DNA from: Corythucha ciliata
Lineage: Eukaryota > Arthropoda > Insecta > Hemiptera > Tingidae
Length of the DNA stretch: 64,000 nt
Assembly: GCA_038030265.1 (NCBI GenBank)
Contig: CM075940.1
Coordinates: 30,232,940-30,296,939, forward strand
Direction: 5' to 3'
Part shown: one piece after another, positions 23,201 to 33,191 of the stretch
Layout: the number at the start of each line of letters is the position of its first letter
How positions within the stretch are numbered: position 1 is the stretch's first letter
The notes under the pieces: model-generated
Told to the model about the DNA's origin: nothing
What the model saw: only the letters and a program-made list of their open reading frames with translations
The model's database searches: none
Made by a program: the position numbers and the translations under genes

Positions 23201-24111
23201 CGGTGAACGCTGTCCCTTCTCCGTCCGCCTTGGGTACGGTGAGGGGCAGGCAGTGAAAAGAAATCACAAGGAGCGATTGTGGTTTACAGACGGCTCTAAA
23301 ACGAATAACGGGACTGGTGCGGGGGTGTACGGGGTGGAACCAGAATGGAGGCTGTCTACACCTCTGGGGGTATACACCTCGGTATTCCAAGCCGAAGTCT
23401 ACGCAATCAAGGCCTGTGCTGCTGAGAATATACGTAGGGACGTGCAAAATGCCCATATACGTATACTCACGGATAGCCAGGCTGCCATTAAGGCACTAAC
23501 GGCTCCGATAGTGAGCTCCGGGCTTGTATGGGACTGCCGCCAAAGCCTTAGTCTGCTGGCCCAGGATAACAAGGTAAGTCTTGAATGGGTACCGGGACAC
23601 AAGGGTATCTACGGGAACGAGCAGGCGGACTCCTTGGCCAGGGAGGGCTCGAATGGAGACTTCACTGGCCCGGAGCCGGCGCATCGGCGTCCCGCCATCG
23701 ACCTTCAGGATGGCGATAGCCAAGTGGGTTAATGCCCAGGCGGCTATTCGCTGGCAGAGACTGGAGGGACATCAGCAGAGTAAGCGCATGGTCGAAGGAC
23801 CGTGCAGGAAGCTTACGAGCAAATTGCTCCGACTTAGCCGGAGAGACCTTAGAACGGTGGTAGGCCTTATTACGGGATCCTGCCAGCTCCGTTATCATCT
23901 ACACCGCATCGGGGTAACCACGGAGTCCCCGGTGTGCAGACTGTGTGGGGAAGAAGACGAGACCGCCCATCACATCGTGTTCGAATGTGAGGCGCTCGCG
24001 GGCCGTCGGCTTAGCATCTTCGGGGCCGACCAACTCGAGGGTGCTCCGACCGGCGAAACTCTAGCCGAGGACCTCCTAAACCTCGTCAGAGGGAAGGGAA
24101 TCCTGGACTAG
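20190..24111 (+). pseudogene. ORF2 of the non-LTR element: endonuclease, reverse transcriptase, RNase H, CCHC
   Basis: Visible in order: an APE-type endonuclease (DVALIQEPWISRGRVAG, LLIGVDANAHHLAWGS, SFSDHRYVIMEI), a connector, reverse transcriptase (FIPKPGRPS interrupted by a MITE; then AYRPICLTSFVLKTLEKLVD, GIFLDIEGAFDN, CPQGGGLSP, the catalytic GYADDIVVV, KYLGVTLDSTLTW), RNase H (FTDGSKTNNGTGAGVYG, ILTDSQAAIKAL, WVPGHKGIYGNEQAD) and CRLCGEEDETAHHIVFEC. Frame changes occur near 22822, 22940, at the C run 23176-23187 and near 23690. The beginning of the endonuclease seems shortened by a deletion near 20150-20200. It is therefore a dead copy although the catalytic residues remain. Confidence 0.8.
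21610..21996. mobile_element. 387-bp MITE with TA target duplication, inserted in the non-LTR reverse transcriptase
   Basis: Inverted ends of about 30 bp (CGACAGTGCACC, then GGAAAACCTCGTAAGTC, one mismatch) are flanked by TA at 21608-21609 and 21997-21998. Ignoring the insert and one TA, the ORF2 frame reads straight across from ...RPS to ...ALAKAYRP. This confirms both borders. The TA duplication suggests a Tc1/mariner-like or other TA-targeting family. It has no coding capacity. Confidence 0.85.
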
Positions 24112-24211
24112 ATCCACAGACCCAGGGGGGGGCACAATAATCCACCTAGGATTCCGTGCCGGGGGGGGGGGCAACCCTCCTACCCGTGGGTGTTGTTTCA
24201 AAAAAAAAATG

Positions 24212-25290
24212 GCGAAAAATCTGTGTAATCTTTCTCTGAATTGGACCACCCAGCGAAATTGGTTTCCTGGCAACACAAATCCCCGAAATTGGTTGTTCAT
24301 AAAATTGACAATTTCCGCAAACAATCTCGGCAATTTCCGCTTTGGATTTCAAGTTTAAAACCCGAATTAACGATATCCAGTTACGTATTAACAATAATTA
24401 CCGAAAGAACAACTGCCGTTCGAGTCAAACTAATAAGTTAAAAGACCAAAATATAAAACTACTGAGAAGAAGTAATTCCAATTTCTTTATGAAATTGACA
24501 ATTTCTGCTTCAAACTGCCAATTTATAGTTCATATTGACAATTTTTGCATGCAATTTCCCTAAATAGCTGACAAGGTATGCTTCAAATTGACAATTTCCT
24601 AACAATGGGTCTGTTGTAAAACTATAACACGATTAATTGCGATTAATCTTTTCCTCTTATTTTACATCAAGTGCTGAGCAATTTTTTGAGTTTTAAAACG
24701 GGGCCAATATTGACGTTTCGCCTATAAAAATGACAACTTCCTCGAGAACCTGGACATTTCCTCATAAAATTAACAATTCCTAGAAAATTTAGGATTACCT
24801 TTTGAAATTCACAATTTTCTAATCAAACTGTCCAATTCCTCATAAAATTGATTTCCTCAAAAATGACAATTTCCTCATAAAATTGAATATATCTTTACAA
24901 AACTGACGATTTAATAATCAAACGGCACCTCTTAAACCGATTATGTCCTTATAAAATCATTTATCTCACCACCCCCTCTCTATAAACTATTAATTGACGA
25001 TTTTCCATAAAATATTGCAAGTTTTCTCATAAAATAGACAATTCCCGTATAATGTTGACAATTTCATCGTGAAAATTACAAGTTTTGTGATGAAATATAC
25101 AATTTCACCATAAAATTGCCCTTGCTGAGGCTTTTCACGTAAATTTCGCACGTGAGTATTTTGCCGAATGTTGCGTTTTGCCTACAATGGGGCATTTCGC
25201 GCCAAGTTTTCTCTGGGTGAGGGTTTTCGGGAAATTTGGCCCAAGACGTGGCATTTTGCGTCATAAATTTCTCGGATTTTTCTCAACTAT
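24212..25290. repeat. Degenerate tandem repeat: units around AAAATTGACAATTTCC
   Basis: About thirty diverged units of 20-35 bp, built on TCATAAAATTGACAATTTCCT, fill this stretch with no other content. The units are too diverged to give one period. Confidence 0.6.
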
Positions 25291-25628
25291 GCGAAACAAA
25301 TTCAGAGAGCCATCTGAATTGGGTGACGCGGCAAAATTGGTTTGCTGACAATTGAAATTAGTAGGGGTTGCTCAGCGAGCAAAGTCCGAGAAATTTATTT
25401 TGCAGTGAGTCAGATCAGGAAAAATGTTTTTCATTTGCTAAAAAAATTTGCGATTTTTTTTTTTTTTTTTTGGTGAGTCAAACCCGCAAAAATGTCGTTC
25501 AAGTGCGAAAAGTCGGCGAAATTGGTCTCTGAAATAATCCGCTTCTTCAGAATTGGTTTGGCTGCAACAAACAGCAAAAAGCGAAAGTTATATTTTTGTT
25601 GAAATCGACACGCGAAATTGTTTTTTTC

Positions 25629-25810
25629 ACGAACCGGTTTCGGCTGCTCGCCATCTTCATCGTCTGTAAGTTTCAGTTGTACTTACAGACGCTGAAGATG
25701 GCGAGCAGCCGAAACCGGTTCGTTTCTAACGCACCTCAACGAGGGAAGACAGACAACGTAGGCTCCTACGGATACAGTTTCATGCATGCATTGTTACATA
25801 TGTAAATAAC
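25629..25810. repeat. Hairpin with hammerhead-like cores plus Penelope-like end sequence
   Basis: Arms of 43 bp (25629-25671 and 25681-25723, one mismatch) enclose a 9-base loop. The right arm carries CTGAAGA (25692-25698), a 3-bp stem GGC/GCC with loop GAGCA, and GAAAC (25711-25715); the left arm holds the same in reverse complement. The following sequence (GCACCTCAACGAGGGAAGAC, CTCCTACGG, CATGCATTGTTAC) is shared with the locus at 45.4-45.6 kb. Penelope-like retroelements carry such hammerhead motifs in their terminal repeats (family knowledge). Confidence 0.5.
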
Positions 25811-25909
25811 TTATTAATTTGATTTGAAGAATAAAAGTTGCATTCTAAAAGTTAGTATTTCTTAGCGTTCTATTTTGTGATCGGATGCCCATATGCATCA
25901 ACGACATAA

Positions 25910-26745
25910 ATGGCGACGATTGAATCCATCCTGCATGCGAAAGCCGGCGCTCGTTACTGTCAATTCAACGAATTTCTCGACTATTATTCGCTAATCGTTC
26001 AGTTTATTCATGGCGTTTCCTCCGACGACATTCGAGATGCGATCGTGTTCAAACCGGAAAAATTCGATGAGACGGTAAAGATAGCCTCTGATATGGAGTC
26101 TATACGCGAGAAGCAGCTGCTGGAGCAAAATTTGTGTCGTCTACGACGTCTAGTCAATTCAAATTCTCTCATGAAAGTCGTCCTCGCCTCAGGCACTCGA
26201 ACCCGGAAAGGTAAATCACGCCAAGCTTCAACAAACGGTAAACAAACTGTCGTTTCAACCGCGCAGCCTACAAGCCCCTGTAAAGGCTGTGGAGGCTCTC
26301 ACATGAGCATGAGTTTTTAAAATAGAAAGGAGTCAGGTTCCACAAGCAGACGACTGCTCCACATCGCCCCTCGACCAACGGGCAGGCTGAGAGATGGTTA
26401 CAGACACTAGAAAAAACTATTAAAGTGTCAGGAGCTAATGCACACAACCTTCAAAGTGCTCTCAATAATTTCCTGCAACAATACCACAAGTCCCCTAATC
26501 AAGCTACTGGCAAGCCACCGTCCCTTCTATTTCTTGGACGGATAATCAAAACTCGTCTCGACCTAGTTCGCCCTGATCCCAAAATAAATCTCGATGGAAA
26601 ACGCAAGCTTCAGACGAGCGTTTTCTCCAGGCGATAAAGTAATGGCTGGACAATACTCCAAAAATCAATCGCGTTGGGTTCCAGGAACGATCGTGACGTG
26701 TCTTGGCGACCTTCACTATGAAGTTGAATCAGGGGCGGTTTTAGG
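25910..26745 (+). pseudogene. Ty3/gypsy-type remnant: gag end joined to integrase end
   Basis: The first frame (to 26320) has a gag-like segment with GVSSDDIRDAI, ending at an incomplete zinc knuckle CKGCGGSH. From about 26340 another frame gives an integrase C-terminal part (TNGQAERWLQTLEKTIKV, NNFLQQYHKSPNQATGKPP) and then FSPGDKVMAGQYSKNQSRWVPGTI, the usual gypsy integrase tail. Protease, reverse transcriptase, RNase H and most of integrase are deleted. No LTR was recognised. Confidence 0.7.
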
Positions 26746-27690
26746 CCTCCGTGACGGGGGTGGCGGTAAAATGTGTTCTTTCCCCCCCCCCCCACTTATC
26801 CAATTCGCCTAATTTCTTAATTTTCTTACACATATAAAAAACAGTACCCCGAACCCGAAAGCGCACTGCCTCTGTTATCCAAAGACCGGATTTTATATTG
26901 CAGTGTGTGATACCTACTCAAGAATACAAGCGAATGTGGTGTGGCGATTTGAATAAAACAAAAAATCTGGGAATACGGCCCCATAGTCCAGAACATTCTA
27001 TCAAATCCAGGTATTTTTTTTTCAATATCTGGTCCAAAACAAGTCCTGCGCGTTTGGCTATTTCTAAAACCAAATATGTCAAAATGTATCGCAATTGAGT
27101 CTATTTTGTACATAAGTTTCCCATATCATACTATCATGTATAGCATATCATACTAACATGTTACAAGTTTAACAGGCCCAGACAAGAAATGTTCGCTCAA
27201 ATATCACCAATTTTAGACCTACCATTCGATTACAAATCCATCCTTCTAAAGCAGGTATAGCAACAAAACACATAATCAAATTCATTAAGGACGCAAAAAT
27301 AAGAATATAAAACTTAACTAAAGATTAATTTTTTCCAAGAATACACACTCATTAAAATAAGATATACCAATAAAAACCTAAATTCATAAAATATAAAAAA
27401 ATAATAATAACAAAATAAAGGCATACAAAGTAGAAACTTCAATAATTTGTGTAAAGCTCAATATTAACACTAATTAAGAATAATTTAAAAATAAGTAAAT
27501 ATCGACATTCAATAATAATCAACACTTAAATAACATAAAATATATGTGTATAACGTACCTAACCCTAACAATATTATTACTCAATAAGAAATCCAAGAAC
27601 CCACAAAAACACACATACTATATAGGAAATAACAGTAATTACAACAACAACACCACCGCTACGTAAATTTTCCTGTATCACGCATAAATG
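26746..27690. other. AT-rich noncoding stretch
   Basis: A C run at 26782-26793 is followed by very AT-rich sequence (27230-27560) with short AATAATAA runs. No exon or element border was recognised. Confidence 0.4.
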
Positions 27691-28640
27691 CAATGGCTGT
27701 ATGGCACAAAGCCAATGCCAAAAGAGAGAAGAAAAAAGAAGAAAACAAATTTTCGCTTTCTCAAAATCAAATTTTACGGATTTCGCTCGTTCAAATCCAA
27801 ATTTTAGTGATTTGACAATTTTGATAGTGACAAAATTGCGTTGGTGTGGCTCTTTCAAAACCCAATTTCGGCGAATTACGGTTTATGATAAACCAATAGG
27901 GCATAAATTATTTCTATATATATATTTTTTATACGAAAAACTAGTTTGTCTTATTTGAAAACCAAATTTAGTGACTTTGGCCTTTTCAGATGACAGTATT
28001 GCCACGGAAATTCGCTCTTCTATTACCAAATGTCATGGATTCGGCTTCTTCAAAACAGAATATGTCATTTCAAACATCATTTGCGCGGTTTTTCCTCTTT
28101 TAAAAACTCTTCCTTTTCCTCTTTCAAAAAAAAAAAAAATCAATAACAAGTTTGTGGCTTTAGTTCGTTCTAAACTCGTTTTCGTTCATTTTTTTAATTT
28201 AGGTATCTCAAAAAGCCAGATTTTGTTATTTTTGCTATTGCAAACCCTATAGTTACACGGATTTCCGAACGGAAAACCTCCGCATGCGTCTCGATCAATT
28301 CCCAATTTCAGGCGATTTTGCTCTTTTATTCCGTTGGCTATGCTTTTTCAAGAGCCAAATTTAGTGGATTTGGCTCTTTCCGAACCACAATTTCACATAC
28401 TTTCAGTCTTTCAAACCCATCATATCCAAATTTCAGGATTCATGTTTAAAACAAGTTTCATAGCTTCAGTTTTTTGTACAGTTTTTGCTAATTAACAAAT
28501 TAATTCGGCTTATAAATAACCAAATGTGGTGATTTTGGCTCTTTCACACCACAATTTCTCACGATTTTCGCTCTTTCATAACCAAATGTCTCGGATTTGG
28601 CCCCTTCACATTCCAATTTCACTAATTTTCCCGCAAATTG
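27690..28640. repeat. Degenerate tandem repeat: units around TTGGCTCTTTCAAAACCAAATTT
   Basis: Some thirty diverged units of about 28-35 bp alternate a GGCTCTTTC core with an ACCAAATTTNNNGATTT core. The reverse orientation of the same family fills 48140-48860. Confidence 0.6.
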
Positions 28641-28796
28641 TGTGTCTACTAAATTAATACTAAAATACAAGTTATTTTCTTACCAATTTTCTGGTCTTCA
28701 TTTTCCCGAAATTTGAGTTTCAGGGCTATAAGTATTCGCGAAATAGCTAGTTTCTGGTCTTTATTTTTGCGAATCGCAAGTTTCTGGCTTCTTTTT

Positions 28797-29042
28797 ATGA
28801 TTGTAATACTATAAGGCTGCGGTGAGCTTGTGACACGGCACACTCGGCTTCGTGTGGGCGTTCCCGGCGGTGTGCGTTCAACAAACCGCGCACCGACCGA
28901 AACGCCCGCGTAGTACGCGTGTGAAGTGCACAGTTAGATCTGGGTATGGCGTAGAAGCCCAATGGAGGCCTAGGCGCCTGCCGGGTTCAAAGCCCGGCGC
29001 CCCCGACAAAAAAAAAAAAAAAAAAAAAAAAAAAATGATTGT
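28797..29042 (+). mobile_element. SINE with 28-A tail and perfect 8-bp target duplication
   Basis: The body runs from 28805 to the end of the A tail at 29034, flanked by ATGATTGT (28797-28804 and 29035-29042). It starts with CTATAAGGCTGCGG. The 3' part looks tRNA-like: an A-box-like TGGCGTAGAAGC near 28951 and a B-box GGTTCAAAGCC near 28985 inside a GCCGGG.../...CCCGGC stem. A second full copy lies at 40390 and a fragment at 30049. Confidence 0.8.
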
Positions 29043-29440
29043 GGAACCCGCGGTTTAGCCGCCCACAACAGCGCTCACAAAGTCTGTAGTTGGTCGCAAA
29101 ATGTCAACATTTGGGAGCTAAATAACCGCTAAAATCGAAAGTTTCCTGGCTGAATATTCGGGAAGTAAATTTTCTTTGCAATACGCGCCAAATTTGTCCA
29201 TTTTTGCCTAACCGACGCGGAGTGGGCGATTTTCAGGTCCATTTTTACCGGACCTGACTGGTCGTCGGTGACTCCGCTCGCGGTGGTCGTCGGCGCCGCC
29301 GAAATGACACATTTGTGGCCTTGTCGTTGGGGTTTTTTTGTGGTGTCCTCACGCGATTGGCCAAAGATGGTGACCTATCGAGGTCCCTGTGCGCAGTTAT
29401 TTTCTGTGAGCAAGCTTATATACGGGCTAGCCTACGCCTA
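29043..29440. other. Noncoding, partly GC-rich
   Basis: No gene or element was recognised. The segment 29210-29310 is GC-rich and contains GGTCGTCGG repeats; the 27-30-bp tandem family starts after it. Confidence 0.35.
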
Positions 29441-30012
29441 AAATTGAGAAAAAACGCTAATTCTCAGTTTCTGTACGTCCTTAGGCGGCTTAAATTGAGA
29501 AGACACGGGGCAATTACTCGCCCCGCGCTTTTTTAAAAAGTTATAAAAATGCTGATATTCTTGGCTGAAATTGCGAAAAAAAGCGCTCATCCGTGGCTAA
29601 AATTGAGAAAATTTGTCAATTCGTCTCGTTACTGATTCAACTTCCCGGACAAATTTGAGATTAAAACGTTCTTGAGTTCGGGCAAATCCACGACTTGAAT
29701 TCAGGAAAAGCGCCGATTCACGGCTAAAATTAAGAAAAATCGATCATTCAGAAGGCTGGCTTAGTGAAAGTACCAACCCCGCAAAACGATTTTGTATTGG
29801 AGGTAAAACAGCCAAATCGGCTTTGAATGAGATAAAGGCATGCACATTGAATTTTGGAAGCGCTTAAGCGAAATTGACATTTATGAAGAACCAATTCCAG
29901 GAAATTCGGTTTTCTGGAAGTACCAAACCCTCGAATTTGGTCATTTGGACAAGCGGAAGATGGCAAGGGGCTCATATAGAGACTTCAGCCCTGGGCTTCG
30001 AAAGGTGTAGGT
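29440..30012. repeat. Tandem repeat array, main family (forward orientation)
   Basis: Diverged units of the CTAATTC.CGGCTAAAATTGAGAAAA type are present. The array ends next to a segment containing CGCCACTG near 30014, one of the recurrent border motifs of this family. Confidence 0.55.
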
Positions 30013-30048
30013 ACGCCACTGCTATCCGGATATTGCCAAATTTGCCAT

Positions 30049-30112
30049 CATAAGGCTGAGGCGAGCTGTGGCACAGCGCTCTCGGCTTCGTGTGGGCGTT
30101 CAACAAATCGAG
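30049..30112 (+). mobile_element. 3'-truncated SINE fragment
   Basis: It starts with ATAAGGCTGAGGCGAGCTGTG and ends after GCGTTCAACAAA, matching the first 60-odd bases of the SINEs at 28805 and 40390. It has no tail. Confidence 0.65.
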
Positions 30113-30137
30113 CCCGCTTCAGTATAGCTACTGAAGC

Positions 30138-30201
30138 GAGCTACTGGCTAATGGAGCTACTGGCTAGTGGAGCTACTGGCTAGTGGAGCTACTGGCTCGA
30201 T
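30138..30201. repeat. 16-bp tandem repeat, four copies
   Basis: GAGCTACTGGCTAGTG repeats four times in phase; the first copy has AATG and the last diverges at its end. Confidence 0.85.
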
Positions 30202-30356
30202 CACCGAAAATTGGACGCTGAGAAAAGTTGACAGGCAGAAAAATGAATATATCGACGTAGGACCAATGACGAATTAGTCGTGAAACTTGCACCTGCAAAT
30301 TATATTAAACAAAAATGTATCAGATTTAAAGGATAACAAGAGAACTATCGCCCAGT

Positions 30357-31420
30357 GCCGGCCTTAGACATTTGACACCCCCGGGCGAATTTTTCACCAT
30401 CGCCCCTATAAAGTTACCGTTCAGAATATAAGCCGTGATTTGGCATTTTCCCCATTTTAACCGCGGATTAGAGTTTTTTCTACAAATCAGCGCTTCTTCT
30501 CAGTGAATTAGCTATTTTCCTCCATTTTAGCGGTGAATAACCGTTTTTTCTCAATTGTTGCCGTCAATTAAAGCGCTTTTTCGTAATTGGCCACGAAGTT
30601 GCCTCCGGAAACTACGGCTTGAAATGTTCTCAATTTTCTGTAAATGAGCGAATTTTATCAAATTAACCCCCAAATTAGCCATTTTTCTTTATTTTAGCCG
30701 AAAATTAGAATTTTTCCTCATTTTAACCGCTAAATATAGATTTTTCTACATTTCAGACACGAATTAGAGTTGTTTCCCAATGTTCACCGCCAATTACCTA
30801 ACTTTTTTCTGAATTTGGCCACGGATTATCACTTTTTTCACTTTTTAGCCCGCAGTTATACTATCAGAAGCCGCGATTTGACTTTTTCTCAATTAAACCG
30901 TGAATTATCGTGTTCTCCTCACTTCAGCGCTTATCTTCGCAATTTTATCGGATTAGTGAATTAGCGATTTTTCTCTATTTTAGCCGCGTGGAGTAGGAAT
31001 TTTTTCGCACGTTAGCTGTAAACTAGCGATTTTTCTGAATTTTTGTAGCGAATACGCATTTTTCCTGATTTTAGCCGCTAATGATCGACTTTCTCAATTT
31101 CATCCATAAATTAGCACTTTCTCTTAATTTTAGCTGTGAATTTAGCGATTTTTTCGCTTTTAGCTATGAATTAGTGCTATTTCTGTTTGAGCCACGAACT
31201 TCCCTTCTATCGTCTAGCCTCTAATTAGCGCTCTTTCTACACGTTATCCGCGGAAGCTTCAAGAAAATTTAGCCACGAAGTATTTTTCTTAATTTTAGCC
31301 GCAATTTAGCGCTTTTTCTCGCTTCTTTCCGTGAATCAGTTGCGTAGGAGCGGTCGGGGGCGGAGCACTTCGGGCCCTTCCAGAGGGTGCCATCACCGAA
31401 AAGCTTAAAGATGGAAAAAT
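30357..31420. repeat. Tandem repeat array, main family (reverse orientation)
   Basis: A GC-rich start with CAGTGCCGGCCTTAGA and CCCCCGGGCG is followed by some thirty diverged units of the AATTAGCG.TTTTTCTC.ATTTTAGCCGCG type up to about 31330. It closes with another GC-rich block (GGTCGGGGGCGGAGC...ACCGAAAAGCTTAAA). The block after the left end of the 53.4-kb array also contains GAAAAGCTTAAA. Confidence 0.55.
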
Positions 31421-32977
31421 TAGGATTTTTAGGTGAAAAGGAGTTTTGGTATGCGGTTTGACATAGCTGCATAGCTATGTGACAATAGCTAGTTCACTGA
31501 GAACAGTGAAACTTCGAACTGAGTGGCAGAAATGACTGTCCTTTCGATGGAATCTACTGAAGTGAATCAGTAAAATTTACTTTTTGTACAGTAAATTCCT
31601 ATATATTTTCAGTGACGTCATAATGCTAGTTTTTACTGTTCTCAAATTCAATAATTGTTCAAAAATTCAATGAAATCTGGTGATATTTCATATCGCTGAA
31701 GCACTCCCGAAACAAATAAAAGGACCTGACCGTATCTAAGGGGTGCAAAGGAGCACGCGCACTCGGCTGCAACCACATGGGGGTACAGCGGCTTCATTTT
31801 TTTGGGGCCGATGTTCTCACTATCATTCTCTTTCTCTCTCTCTCGTCAGGCTAATAATAATAAATTATTTATTGTGTCATTTAACGTCATTATATATTTC
31901 AGTTACTACGTAAAACTTACAATGAGAATTATTATTCGTTTAATCAAATCTCGTTAATTGGAAGAGTGGTCCATTGACCAAAATTTGCGAGAAAAAATTA
32001 ATCGAAATCAATCAATCTCTCTCTCTTTCTCTCTCTCTCGAATCACAATGGATTCCGTGGCGGCTGGCGGACCTCTACACGAACTCACGAAATATGAATT
32101 TTACGTAGCGTTCAATTATGGCTCAATCTTAATTTTAGCCGTGACCCGGGAATCAGCGCCTTTTCCACACTTTATCTATCTAATTATTTAAGCCGCGAAT
32201 TAGTGTCCCCCCCCCCTGATATCGTTTTGAGCCGACAGCGTCTAACCCCAACCCCCCGTGTTAGAAGCCTGTTATGGTTTCATCCATATGGGAACCATTT
32301 TAAAAACTAGTTTTGTTATTCTGATTTAATCTCAAATAAATAACTTGTTCAATTTCCAACTCTCGCTTTAAATCACAATAACGCCCCCCGTGTCAGCGCC
32401 CTTTAAAGTGGATGAAAATGAGCGTTTTGCATTGCCGATGCGAGGCCGGAGAAGATTTATTCCCCACGAATAGACATTGAAACCCGTTTCGCCCATAATT
32501 ATAATCCTCGAGCGCTCGTTTTTTGAATGAGTGAGCTTTTCTTTTGTTTGCCTTGCCTTGGATTTTCGACGATGTTCCTAAATTTGTGAATGTTTGCTTG
32601 AGTTCCTAAAAATTATGTGGTCCAAGGTTACGGAGATGTCTCCGTGTTGAGCGTTATCTAGCTCCAGGAAGCTGAAGAATCCCCCCAAAAACTCCTATAA
32701 ATACCAGAGTATTGCGAATTCAAGCTAGCTGAAATGTGAAGTCTGGAGATTAAATTTTAAGACGAGTGGTTTTTAGGGCTCCTGTCAGTAATAGAAGAAT
32801 GATGGAAGTGTGGCAAAAATAACAGTTTTTGGGAAATTCGTACAGTTCGAAACGGTCCCGGGTTGCAAATGAACGCACTTTCAAGCAATGCATGAAGTGA
32901 CGTGTGTAACTACTCCCCCCCCCCCACACAAGGCCCCTTCATGAAACGAAAAAAGTTAAAGAAAAAGTACAAAAAAC
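31421..32977. other. Intergenic
   Basis: TC-rich microsatellite-like patches lie at 31829-31847 and 32015-32040, and C runs at 32207-32216 and 32915-32925. No exon chain was recognised. Confidence 0.4.
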
Positions 32978-32983
32978 TTTTAT
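32978..32983 (-). terminator. Poly(A) signal of the Pro/Gln-rich gene
   Basis: AATAAA on the minus strand lies about 210 bp downstream of the stop codon at 33192. Confidence 0.6.
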
Positions 32984-33191
32984 TTTAAATTAAGTTGTTA
33001 AAAAAGACGTTCTTTCGAAACGAATCATGGTATAAAAAACACTAATTTTCGTTAAATTATACAGACAAATAATTTAACAATTTAATACAGACAAATAATA
33101 CAGACTCGAGGGGGAAAAAACTTCGTTATTGTTCACATAATAAATTGCATTGTCCACAGCTTTAAAAATAAAAAATAAAAATAACCGGAAA

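Larger units (their letters stand above)
19335..24209 (+). mobile_element. Non-LTR retrotransposon of the RNase H-bearing (I/LOA-like) group, damaged
   Basis: GC-rich sequence unlike its surroundings starts near 19335 and ends in a ten-A tail at 24200-24209. It encodes an ORF1 protein and a long ORF2 with endonuclease, reverse transcriptase, RNase H and a C-terminal CCHC knuckle, in the standard order. A 387-bp MITE interrupts the reverse transcriptase. A short 3' UTR motif (CACAATAATCCACCTAGGAT, from 24133) recurs on the opposite strand at 47,130-47,160, marking a related copy there. The left boundary is approximate and no target duplication was found. Confidence 0.8.

Noticed and set aside
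31800..32200. Open frame with TC-rich coding
   Set aside because: It spans a microsatellite and a main-family repeat unit; no coding signal.
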